The notes under the pieces are model-generated. The model had not been told where the DNA came from and searched no databases. It was given only the letters and a program-made list of their open reading frames with translations. Below are positions 38,801-51,646 of a stretch of DNA of 64,000 bases, piece by piece. A program made the translations under genes and the position numbers. Positions within the stretch are counted from its first letter, which is position 1. Each line of letters opens with the position of its first letter. The DNA is from Tomocerus qinae (taxonomy: Eukaryota > Arthropoda > Collembola > Entomobryomorpha > Tomoceridae), in contig CM034547.1 of NCBI GenBank assembly GCA_020055645.1, forward strand, positions 52,454,909 through 52,518,908, in the 5' to 3' direction.

Positions 38801-41800
38801 AATTCGTATTGTTATCCACCCTATTCTTTACTGTATTAATACTACCACTTGCTATCCTCTTGCTAGTTACTACAAAGATATTTCGTACAAGTCAATGTAA
38901 TATTGCATTGTGCTGCATTATGCTGGATGAAAAGTAAGTAGGGATAGGATAACAATAAGTCGACAGACTTGCAGATAATTTATAGGGATGTACACAGAGC
39001 AACGGCGGCATCCTTTTTGTCCGCCGATGTTTCATTTTCATCTTTGGCTTGGCCTTCCATTTAAGTATGCATCCATATAGTCAAATAAAACGTGTATTTT
39101 ATACTTCTAACTACCTATGTACTCCTTGCTATTCACTTCATACTACTCTGGAAATCACTAAGACTATGATACAAATACGGATTTCTTCCCCAACTATTTG
39201 TAACTACTCAAGATTTTCTATTGTATTCTCCTATTGTATTTCATTTTCATCTTCCCATCTCGGGGTTTCATCTCACATACGCTACATACACGCACCACAG
39301 ACAGAAAAGTCAACTCTAGACAGGACACAATCTTTATTGGATGCTATTTTCTATTGCTTTTCTATTATTATATCACAGCCATATCAAATATTGTCTTTCT
39401 CAGTTCATTCAGCTATTCTTTTCCCGGGTCGCTCGATTTTTCCGCTCTTTTATCCATTCATGTCAACCGTAATTGTATGTCAATGCATTAAATCCAGCAA
39501 AATACAGATACATTCCATTGAACATAGAAATAGACAGTGAAGGAATTTTGAAATCGACCAAACTCGAAACCAATTTTAATATTGTGAAAGTATAATTAAA
39601 TATTTTCAGTGATTATGCAGATGTATAAAGGTCACACTTATACCCTTCTGTGTTGCAATTACATAGTGATTGTGACCGCTGATGAATAGAGCAATAAATC
39701 CTGGCATGACAAATCAGGTCACTTTTTCCTACCAGTAAATACATATTATGGAATAGGTAAAAGAATTCAATACAAGAAACATCACTAACGTCGATACCAT
39801 ACAGAGGGTGTCATTTCGTTAAAGTTTTTCTACATGGGTAGTAATTGATGTTATTTTACTTTCTGATGATTGAAGCAAGTTAATCATGTTATGTCTGGCG
39901 TTACTTAGCTGTGAAATGTTTTAACGAACATAAAGATAGGTTTTTGCTTGTAGTGGATATTAGGGTGGCTATAGTGGGAAGAAGAGTTTTAAACGGAATC
40001 AAGTGGATGGATGATGGAAGTAAAGATGTGTTGTAATGAATGTAATGTTAGTTTGGTTGTTTCATGTCCAGGTTGTCCTGAGTGGCAATCGAAATGGAAG
40101 TACATTTGTTTTGTGAGTGAAGGAGCGATATGTAGCATAATGCCGATGAGATGAAATGCCATTTCATTTGCATAGAGAACTAAAGCGGCTTGTTAAGCTG
40201 ACTGAGAAAAGAATAAAAGTCGTAGTGTTGTCTTGTACCTCGTTGTAGGTTGTAGTTACTTGGATAGTTGTTGTGGCTAGAAGATAAGCTAGCCAAATCA
40301 CACGAAGGTAAAGGCAGTCCAGTTAAATAAGTAGTAGTTGCAGGTATATGGATGTAAATATATTTAATAGAAGAGTATAATGTTCATTGTTGATTGTGTT
40401 GGTTAGTTTAGTCGCTATAGAATAGGCCGGAGCTCATTTTCATTTCATTTTGTAGCAATGGCATTGCATATTGCATATCTTTTCCATGTCAAAGGTTAAT
40501 TCTTCACTTGCGTTAATCTTTGAGTATGACAGGGCCATCCGCGCTTCTCTAAACTACAAATACACTCAGAGCTCCACATCTTGCATTGTAAGCTTATATG
40601 CATTAGTTAACGAGAAAATACAGTGCCAACGAGACGACCACTTGTTTAGTTATTCTTTTCTCTGTTTTTTACGTTGGAATAAACTCTTTGGAATGATCAC
40701 ATTACATTTTTACATTTTATATAGATAGCCACGTTTACCTGTCCACTTATATGTTTATATGGTTATTATTAAGTACAAACAGAAGAGGGACAGAAGGGAA
40801 TCTGTATATTATCCATTTACATGTAAACAGACATACATACCTAAGGCATTAGCATAGCTTTTAGCTTGACTTTTCTTTGCATCACTTACCTAACCTTACC
40901 TTTAGGACGAGTACCTTTTCCTCGGTTTAGAGTTATACTCATTGTCCGATTTTTTTGTTCGAGTCAAAACTCAAATACTAATACTGCCTATTGCATAGCA
41001 CTGATGAACGACTCACAACACTCTGATGTGTCTGACTAACTTGCTTGCTCGCAACTTGATGTAACTAACTAACAGAACAACATAACATAACTTCAGTAAG
41101 GAAGGATAAAAGAAACTCTTCTGATTGTGCCTTGACTTTACCTTGTTCCAAGTTCTGTCTACCTTCACACTTTTTACTCCGAACTTACCTTTCAGTTTGA
41201 GTTTTGACCATCGTACAAAACGTATTACATACACACTACATACATACATATATGCATACATTATGTGTTCTGTGGTGATGCACCTGAATCCTAATGGAAA
41301 TTCAAAATTATTTTTCATTTCAGCTCTCCGTGCGCCTGGAGCCCTATTTTTTACATTTTTCTTTCATCAACTCTACTGCACCGCGTAGAAACTCAACTGA
41401 ATTGAACTGAAACCTCAATCACTACAAAAGTCTAGATACAATGTAGCTACATACAAAAGTTACATTTAGATGTATTTCAAACTCAAATTAAGGTTATGCT
41501 TAATGCATACCCCATTTTATATACTAGTAGTGGTGCATAGTGGTGGAGATGTTAAACAGACTGGTGCAAGTGTGGGATTTCTCGGAGGATCATTTATTGT
41601 CAGCCTCCATTCGCAATGCCTTTAGAAAGAGATTTGGGAAGATGAATACAGGGCAGTGCTAGTACAGTCAAATAAATACATTACAAATAGAATGTAAATT
41701 AGATGGATATTTTCAATGCAACATATTTAAGCACATTGTACTACATTTCTGTACCATAATGATGAAAGAGACTTTAAAAAATAAATCTCACTAAATAGAG

Positions 41801-44800
41801 TGGAGCATTTAAATTTGAATCGAAGGATCTACACAAAGGAAGGAAAAATAAAAGAATGGATGGATGGTCACAACAACGCAACGACAAGAACTGGAGCTTA
41901 GGATTGTATTGAATTGCATTGCTTTCCAATGGGAACACAATAAACCTCGAGACGCGGATGAATGACATGAAGGATTTGAATTCAATGGAAAAGAAACAAT
42001 TCACAACAATGCAGTGGCGAAAGTCTGTTGCGTATGTGAAGTCAAGATTGTTTTTGACTTTTCCATCGAATGCCTCCTTTTGTTTCTTGTGAGCTCCACT
42101 AAATTTATTCTCAGAGCCTTCTGCACACATTACATAGCTATTCCTACTTCAAATCGAAAGAATGGAATGATAATGAGACTTACTTTTGCTTTGCCTTGTT
42201 TTGCTCTCGATTAACGTTTAAGTAAGCTGTTGGGCTATGATTCCTTTTTTCATATAGATTATATCTAGACTTATATATAGGTATATAATAATTTATATAG
42301 TTCATATAGTATGATAGAAGTACTTACGTAAGGAGGTAGACACATACCTTAATTTAAAATAGCTATTGTTGCTAGAAAAATGTAATTGCTTACAATAAAG
42401 GACAGGTTGGATTGGTTTGGTTGGAAGTGGTGTGGTGTGGGCCGGTTTGAGGAATGAATTATTTAAATGTTACTCTATTAGAAAATAGGGAGTCTACTAT
42501 TCTGCGAACTGGGACTGCGATAATGATATTTTAAGCAAGGACTCGACTACATATCATTACATATAAGATTTTGATATCTTTGTTGGTTCTGTTTAATGGG
42601 ATCTCATTCCAGAACGCCCAGCAAGGCCTAAATATTTCAACAGCATTAACCTGAATAACTGTCGATGTCTGATGGGATAACATATCATGATAAATGTCTT
42701 GACACGATATCATTTTTGTTCTGCAGCCAGTAAATTCTTAATACAGACATTACCCATAATAGCAAAAATTTACTTAAGTGCTTTCCTCTGCCTCTACTAT
42801 GTGCATGTAGGTATTTCAATGTAATACAGCACATACTAATACTCTGCACGTTCTCCAGTCCTCGTGGGCTCATGAAAAGTATCAAAGGAGAAAAAAACAG
42901 CAATAACATGAACATATACGTGGCTACATGCAAGCCGCTAATACACTCGTGAATATTTCACAGCCCAAAACGAGGCAATTGCACTCTACACGTAATTTAT
43001 CTGTAATTGAGATTAGGATTGCGACAACGTGAATGACAGAATGTCTGTCACAGTCAAAGACAGCCAAAAGAACAGCGTGTTAAAAAAATAATTCAAGTTC
43101 ACAAGAAAAAAAAACCATTTCAGACGATATGGTTTAATAATATCGCTCGTCCTCAACAAAAAACGACTGTGTCGCATATTTACATCATCTACTTTGCACA
43201 CACCACTAATTCAACGTATATACCCAAATATTTTCTTATAAGGAAGTAAATATCAAGCTGGCATGAAGCTGTTCGTTGTTCATGTTCGTAATATCAGATA
43301 GAATCACTCCTTCCTCAACGCACAGTCGGCAATGCTTATATAAGCACAATTATATACAAGGTGTGAGTTTTGAGTGATGGAGGTGGCAGGCTAGTGACAG
43401 AGGAGGAGGAAAAGGATGGACACAAACTCTTTAGAAGCACACATTGACCATTGAGGACACAAATAAAATACATCTGCTATGGTGGCATCCTTGCATTTTA
43501 TAACTTAAAGTACTACACTTTGTACGTGAACCATTTACCGTAGTTATACCGTATGGACGCTTTTACAATGCAAAATGCACCAGTCCTCACTTGGAACGTT
43601 GAAACTATCTAAAAATGCTTTTCCAACTATACATGCACTCTTATATTCAAACTACTCTTATAATCAGTAGCTACAAACAATATTTAAAGTTTAAGTTAAC
43701 GCTTCTACAAATAGACATAGCTACAGTGCATACAGATACGAAATAATATACGAATTTCACTAGTCTTAAGCGAGTACCATTGTAGCCATATAGATTGTAA
43801 GCTTTGTTAGTTTGTAGTAGTTTCTATTTTATAAAGCATATCGTTCAGAGTGAGATAATGGATTCTGCTAGTTATTTAAAGCTGCGTTTCTCCCGTACAG
43901 TTGTATGTAGCTACTCTGACTTGATAATGTAACGTATGAAGGAGTAACTATAATGAGATTGTTGCGTGACAACGAGTTCGCTCATAGTCAACTACATCTC
44001 CCCATTGAACGTTGGAATACATATCCCCACTAAATGAACAGCATGGGAAGTTTAAACTAACTAACAATAAGCAAAAATTCCCTAGATAGACAAAGTTGCT
44101 TTACTATTTGAGATATATTATGTAAGTTTTAAAATTGTGGTGTAAATGTAGTTTTGTAGGTAGATAGATATAGTTTGTTCCTTCATCCTTAGAGCTATTA
44201 TGAGAGTCGGAGCTTAGTGTGGCATGTCTTACGATTAGAGTTCGGTCATATTAGCAGAGGATGTGATGTGAGTAAGTGCGAGGAGAGTAGCTGAAGAAGG
44301 AGAGTTGAAAGCTGGTGATGTTGCCACCCGCCCGACAAGACAAGACACCGAGTGAATCTGCTGAGAAAACATTCGCCGGAAATGACGGCCGAGGAATAAT
44401 GATGTGTCACTCACTCGGATAGACAGCCTAAGGTGCTAGCTCTTCTCTCTCATCCCATCACATTACTCTGCTCAGCTAACTCGTCCTCTCCTGACTTTAG
44501 TCTCTTACCTTATGTATTTTCATAATATCCTCCACAACGGGGCTAATGCAAATAGTTCAGGTGTCTCAAGCCTCCTCTAATCTAGATAATTCGATTGCAA
44601 TTATGATAAACCATGTATATTAATGGCCCTGTTACACTTTCTGGCAATGAATATAATTTACGGTGCCCGCTACCTATTTGCTCCTGTAATGAAATGACGC
44701 GTATTACAAAAGGTACGGACAAGAGGATGTTACATTGTGGCAGCAACATGAAACTTTGATTATAATAATAGTAAAGACTATTACTTACGTCTAATGTATA

Positions 44801-46773
44801 CCTGAGTACACACATTACACACATATACATACATAAAACACAGATAAAGTAATAGCGGGTATGTGTTTATATCATACCTCTCTCTGGGAGAAAAGAGTGT
44901 ATGTAGTAGTTTGTAATAGTCTGTAGAATAGACCTAATCCTCTCTTTTTACCATCCCTCTCTATCATTTATCGAGCTCCCCATTCAACACGTCCAACTCC
45001 AATCATCTTCTCTCTCCACGGCCCTTTACACTCTTCACAAACTCACTTACTCAGGAAATAGGTTAATATCAGTCTTCACCAAACAGCTTACCTTGCATTT
45101 ACTTCCACTTCCATCACACCATTTATTACTACCCATACCTATTTCACCCTACTACTACACACACACACTTTTCATTCATATACCAAACAGCCAACTCACT
45201 AAATTCAATATCTATACACCGCTTTACACACATCCTATTATCATCTTCACGTCATTTCACTCAAAAACACATCACACATCACCACTTGCGACCTGACAAC
45301 AAAAATTGCTGACATGACATTATAACTATTGGAAAAATAGGAAGCTATTTTTTTCACACGAGTATCACCTTGTTGCAGCACTCTACCTCATTTTCCTGAT
45401 ATTTTTAGCCTCGTACTATTTATTAGCACGCATCGTAATTCTACCTCTAAACCCAGGCATGTTATTATTTCGTTTTCCTACCGATAAATTAAAATCCTCC
45501 TTTGAATATTTCATACTTCAGATTATGGTTATAGTAGGAATGAACAATAAGTATAAAATCATTCATAATTTTTGGTATATAAAATTCGCACAATTTTTAA
45601 ACTAAAATATATAATTTTCTAACAACAGATATACAGATTGTTGTAGCCATGCTTCAGTGCAAGATTTTCAGGTTTGGTTGAAATAAGAATCTTATAATAT
45701 GGTCTTGCGAAAGGAAAGAAAGTTTCTTCGCCTATATTGAACAAACAAATGTTCGTGGTGAAATGGGATCTGAAGAAAGTTCAAAACTATCGAGTAAAAA
45801 GTGGCATTTATTTACATTGATATGAGTAAGTAGGTAGTCTGTCTTGTATTTGTCAATTTAGCCGAGCACGCCTACTTATGTATGTATGACAATGAGGTCT
45901 CTCAAATATTTAGGTTCTTCCCTTACCTCTACATTTCATTTGAAGAAGACAGATAGTAGACATAGAATCAGACAAGACCACTTGCGAATGTTGTGTCACA
46001 TCATGCCAACCACGTGTCAATAAACTGTCGTGGAAAAAAGTAGTTTTCCTCATCCATCATCAATTATGCATTTAGTCCTTTTAAAGTATCAATTTTTAAA
46101 GGGAAGATTCAATAATCCAGATAGACTTGTTGATTGAGTGCAGTTAGATTCTAAGATACATATTAAATACAAATATGTTTACACATGCAAATGTTGTATA
46201 TCTGAATTTATACTTATAACCAATAATGTCATAGTAAACAATCTTTGAAAGTGTAATATTCTCATGAAAACGTCCAAAAAGATAGGGTTTAAGTATTTAA
46301 AACTAGAGAGGCAAAGCTTGAGAGTTTGAAATTGAAAATTGAGTATAATATATTAGGGTACGAGGAGGAGAGGCATGCCCAAAACATAAAGTGGCATGCC
46401 ATAGAGTACCTACATAGTGTTCAGGGGTAGACAAGACACAGACATAGGGAAGTATAGACACAAGTTGTATGGTTGTCAACTGAAAAAGGGAATTATGTAG
46501 TAAATGTCAATGGTAAGTTAGTGAGTAGGAGCCTAAAGAGTTGAGGAGATGCTGTGCAAGAGACATTAATGAGGTTGGGGTGTCTTTTGGAATTTATTTA
46601 TGCGGCTAAGACTGTAGTAGTAGGCAGAAGAGCAAATATAGTCTGTTATCTGTGGAACACGAAAGTTAACTAAAGCAAGAAGTTAAGTGGTGAGCAGAAT
46701 GGGTTTGTTCACTTATCCTCTTCCGATACTCTATCTATCTCTAATAGAAAATAACAATGGAAACCGGTGCAGT

Positions 46774-46794
46774 GGCATGACATGACATGACATG
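46774..46794. repeat. GACAT pentanucleotide repeat
   Basis: About four tandem ATGAC units. It is one of several short arrays of the same pentamer in the window (also 18367-18386, 21364-21376, 22761-22770, 45311-45320, 54401-54415). Confidence 0.75.
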
Positions 46795-49700
46795 CTTTCC
46801 GATCCCAAGCTATTTCATGGCATCATGCTCCTGCCTAAATACAATGCAATAATGGCTCGTGATGTGTTTTGCCTAAGTATTATAGTAGATTTAATATTGT
46901 GTGTGGTTGTTGTGGAAAGACAAGAGCAAGATTTTTGTGTGGAATAAGATAAATGGCATTAATGAGTCGTAAAATGAGGAAATAGATGATTAGAGGTGCG
47001 ATGTGCCGAATAAAGTAGCAGACATAGACACACATTATAAAGAAAAGAAGATTTCTTGGTGAAACTCTATAGGTAGTAGTTAGACATAGGGAGCTATAGA
47101 TTACAAATGAATTCAAGTGGAAAGTCAAGTGAAACATTAGGAATGACCGCGCGGAGGAGAGCTATTAGCTACCTGAAGATCGGGTCTCGTCCCATTATAA
47201 ATAATATTTATTGCACATTTCCCACTATATCATTTCTGTCACGAGAAGAAATAAACTCCGTCTTACATTCACCACGAGACTTGCTCTTTCCTCTCCCACT
47301 TACACACTTACTCTCTATATAGCCAACTATACCAATCCCCAATTTCCGTATAGTAAGAATACTACTATATAGAAAACCCATTACCACGTTAACTAATTTT
47401 AATACTCTTCCCTATCACAAATACTAGAGTATACTATTCTACTATTTAGTGATCATAATACTACTATCTGCACTATTGGTGTATTATGCACAAGGAAAAG
47501 GAGCGCTAAATAATATTTATGTTTGTTGCTACATATGCATATGTTTCTTAATGTTAAGCCAAAGCACTAAATACCCGCTAATGGTAACAGTTATAGGAAG
47601 TACGTTAAAGTGTTAGCCATTCTTCACATGGGGCAATCCATCCGCCCAATAGTCGCATTAGCTTCCTATTCCGTTAGGTTATTTTATGTCGTGTGCCATA
47701 TGCCATTGTAATCTTTGCAGTACTATTGAGTTGAGAATTGTAATGGGAGAGTGAGTCACATGAATTTTGCTCAGCAGCGTGTCACAACAAAACACAACAT
47801 GATGAATGATCAATTGTTAATTAAGGGAATGAGAATCAGTCAGCACCACAACATACTATGTATATTATGGAAATGGACATCATGGAATCATGGAATGGAA
47901 AATGGAAGTTACTATTTATACGATTTTGACAAGTTTTAATCTTGACATCAGTAATTTGCTCACATCCTATGCCCCATTTCCTCTGTATGGGAAATTCGCA
48001 TGAGTCTGTATTTTTTATGGCTGTGTGTAGTGAATATTCAAATCAATGTTGTTCTGTGTGACATGGTGTCTGTCTACTTTTCCATTTACATACTATTACT
48101 GTATTACTACTAGAATTATATCACCTACAGCTACCACCCTGGCCACATAGCTAGCATCTGCTGTTCTGTTATGGTTTACCATTTTTTTCCATTTGCACAC
48201 GATGTAGGACTTTCTCGGTACCATTGTTGCATTTCATTGAGTGAGACTTGATCCATTATATTAAGAATTCCATTCATGAACTTGATATGAAAATTTATTA
48301 CAAAGTCATAAAGAAGGTAACGTGTTCGAAAAGGATATTTCAACTGTATTTGCAACCATTAGAGTTGAGCAGTAAGTAAAATATTCGTTCCATTCCATAC
48401 TCGAGGTTTTCCATATTAAGTAAATTAACAAGACTGCCTAGGACGCATAGATCCATGGAAGGAGGTAAAGACTCACGCATAATCAAAGTTAAACGAAGGA
48501 AACCAGGATACAAGTCAGAAGTAACCATTATGCAAAAATGAATCCAGAATGGGAAAAAATATGATAATGTATTGGCTAATGGCGAGAGTAGTGTGAGACT
48601 CTGCTTATCTCCCAACAACACTCACTACATGTCCAGAGTGCTGTAAAAAAATAAAAGTTCGATTTCTGGTACTGCAATTCATACACGTAGACAACCACGG
48701 CTAGAAATACAGATTCAACTGTGATGAGAATGTGAGTGAAGGAATCTGTTGAACAGGTTTACAGAGTGGAATTCTATTTCTTCACGCAGCGACATGGAAA
48801 TTACATGTCAATAGGAATGACTACTATTATATCTGTACTTCTACTCCTCTCCTACTTAACAATCTCAAATCACAGGTGAGTCAGATTGCACGGAGTACTT
48901 TGCGATTTTATATAGCTATTTACCTAGATTGGATAATAAGGAGAGGGCCTTATTACATATCCCATTTGTCTATCTGCTTTATATACTTTAGTGGTGTCTG
49001 TTTCATCGTGGCTCTAGTATAGGTAGTAGTAGTTGTCTCGTGAATGGTATACGCTTTAGTTCAGCTCTCTGAGTCCCTTCCCTAAGAATCTTTGGTTATG
49101 GTTTACATAATGTATGTAAATCCGCAACTTAGTGAGTATGTTGTATTTGATTGCGCGTAACATGTTTTTCTAGTGCAATAAATTACCCAGAGCATCTCAA
49201 ACAGGGGGACAACAAAGCTTGCAACCTGTCATTTCAGAATGCGATGAGCATCGAGTGGAACGGGTTGCTTGTTACAATACATTAGTACTATCAACTAGAA
49301 CTGATGTTACTGACTCACACTCACTAACCTCTTATATAATTGCACTACCACTACAAATAGTATAATACCTGCTGGACATTGGGTATACGAGTGTAATTTA
49401 AATTTGACTTGAGCGGACTGGAAACTTAAGTCAAGCCCTTATATCTAATCTACACCACAAAAGAAAATTCTACTCTGCCATCAAGAAGCATTAGGAGAGA
49501 AAAAGCTTCTCATTTCACCAAATGCACTAATGCCTTAATACAGAATTAATTTTGAAGCATAAAATGCCGTAAAGAATAGGTAGCTTATGTAGTGCCTTAA
49601 CTATTCTCCATAATGTGTAGGTAGCTAGCAGTAGGTAGTATTTTTTCTATTAGTATAAGTAGAGTGCACAGTGTGTAGTAAACTGGCGGGAGCATAGCAT

Positions 49701-49912
49701 AGCAAGTAAGTAGTGTAGGACGAGGACGGATGGAAATAATTAATGCTGAATTTCGGGCAAAAAGATGGGTTTCATCCGCTGCAGGTGGGATAAAGGAACT
49801 ACTAAAGCCAGGCAGTGGATCCCAACTTTGGATTCGTCTTCTCTTTAGTCTACTCTTCCATTCCTTCGGATACATTGGATAAGAAAGGCATTAGCTACAT
49901 ATACATACATAT

Positions 49913-49992
49913 ATAGTAGTAGTAGTGTAGGTAAAAACAGTAAGTCTCTCTGCTTCAGTGTGGTGTAGTGTAGTTGTGCTGTAGTGTAGCGT
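49913..49992. repeat. TAG and GTGTA-type simple repeats
   Basis: A short TAGTAGTAGTAGTG run is followed by degenerate TGTAG-rich sequence (GTGGTGTAGTGTAGTTGTG and similar). Low-complexity, non-coding. Confidence 0.6.
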
Positions 49993-50912
49993 CTCATCTC
50001 AATGAGATAAACCGACGCCAATAAATCTGCCAAGGAGCTGTCACAAGAGACCCGTTTATCATTCTTGAATTGAACCTTAAGGCACCGTACACATCTACTC
50101 ATCTGTACAATCCCATTATCTACACCATTTCCTATTCCTACCTCCGCATCTCATCTTATCTCATGTGTGTCGTGTCATCTCCTTTGCTCAAGCTCAACCA
50201 ACTCAAGAAGAGACCTAGAATTATACATCCCCACTCTCTCTCTCTCCAGTACTACTACTAGGACTTGGACTTAAAGTAGGATCCACATACAACTTACTAC
50301 CTACAACTCGTATTTATATAAATTTCGGAGAGAGAGAGAAGAACAAAGCTGCATTACTACATCTTATATTATATTGTATTCTGTCTGTCCCATCCGCATC
50401 CAATTTCATTTCAATCCTGACTCTAACACCAAGCCAACTAAACTCCGTGGCATGCCATGGCGTGGATCTCCTTCACATCAGAAAAAGGCCACAGTTTCAC
50501 AACGGACCTATTTCATTGTGAGATAAGTAGGGATGTCTAGGTAGGTATACAGATGAAAACGGGAGAAAACCGCGGCTCATTCAGTCCGACAACAATCCCA
50601 TCCGAATTCCATCTCCTGCAAGACAATGTCGTCTTGAAACGGAAAACCCGGAAGATCTATCTATTCTCACTTTGACTCCACTCTTTATCCAGAAAAGGCT
50701 GTATACTACCAAACGCAGTCACAATATGGACACAGTAGTATGAAAACTTGCAGTACAAGATAGAAGGAGAGAATGGGAACGGAACAATTTCCTAGTGTCT
50801 GATCAATGATGTTAGACTGCAATCTTGTTAGTATCCTTATCCTCTTTTTACTAGAACACGTTCCCCCGCGCTGTCTTCTTTCATCTCACCACTTTATCCC
50901 TCAAGATAAAGC

Positions 50913-50932
50913 TATCAGCTTTCTAGCTGATA
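50913..50932. repeat. perfect 8-bp stem-loop TATCAGCT-TTCT-AGCTGATA
   Basis: An inverted repeat with a 4-nt loop. It stands alone, without a following T tract or a flanking gene to explain it. Confidence 0.45.
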
Positions 50933-51625
50933 AGGTAATGTACAATCCAAGAACAACCATTTTCCACAGCCAAGATATGTTTGTTCCTTTGCTTTGATTT
51001 AATTAATAAATTAAAATCTCAAGATTGCCTTTTTGTGAGAGCTTATGCTTATTTGAGCGGCAATCAGTACTACACTAGACATTATTAGAGCCGAAGTTGT
51101 AAAAGGATTAAGTATCTGACAAATGTATGTAGATACATGCATTTTGAATTATCTCTATCTGGAATATAGTGTATTACTACCCTAAGGAGGAAAGCAGTGA
51201 ACCAACCACAAAGCCAACTCGAGGTGCTCTAATAAAGGCATTCAAAGGCAATCAAAGTGATCTCACGCAGTGGATTTTAGTTTGCAGTGCAGAGTCGGCG
51301 AATTCAGAATTTAAAAAACAGGAATCATAATAATATGTAGTCCATATATGTCGACAAAGCTCCAGTGGAGAAGTCAAGTCGACTCGGCTGACTTGGACTG
51401 GATTAGCCACGGACGACCGGCTCCGCTTGTTAATTTAATCCAGCAAAATCCTCTCCCTTGTTAATAGGCTGTGTATTTTTGCTAGGTGATGCAATCTCCA
51501 AAGGTCGGTCTCTCAAATCCATCCAAAGAAACAAGGAGCCGTGGGAGGGGGTCCTCACCCAGATTACCAGATCAGATCCAATCGTTCCACAACAATCAGT
51601 CCAGGCGCTCACATAATGAGCCTGC

Positions 51626-51646
51626 ATCACATCAACGTGATGTGAT
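51626..51646. repeat. 9-bp stem-loop ATCACATCA-ACG-TGATGTGAT
   Basis: A perfect inverted repeat with a 3-nt spacer, at the edge of a less AT-rich block (51430-51650). Could be a dyad binding site. Confidence 0.45.

Noticed and set aside
39049..39540. 163-codon plus-strand open frame, the longest in the window
   Set aside because: Ser/Tyr/Ile-rich translation without any domain, an overlapping second frame at 39234-39491 of similar quality, and a length within chance expectation.
40885..40910. CCTAACCTTACC-like stretch suggesting arthropod telomeric repeat
   Set aside because: Only one degenerate unit pair, with no array.
48340..48621. 93-codon minus-strand frame with fairly protein-like, hydrophobic translation
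   Set aside because: No recognisable domain or splice context; length expected by chance.
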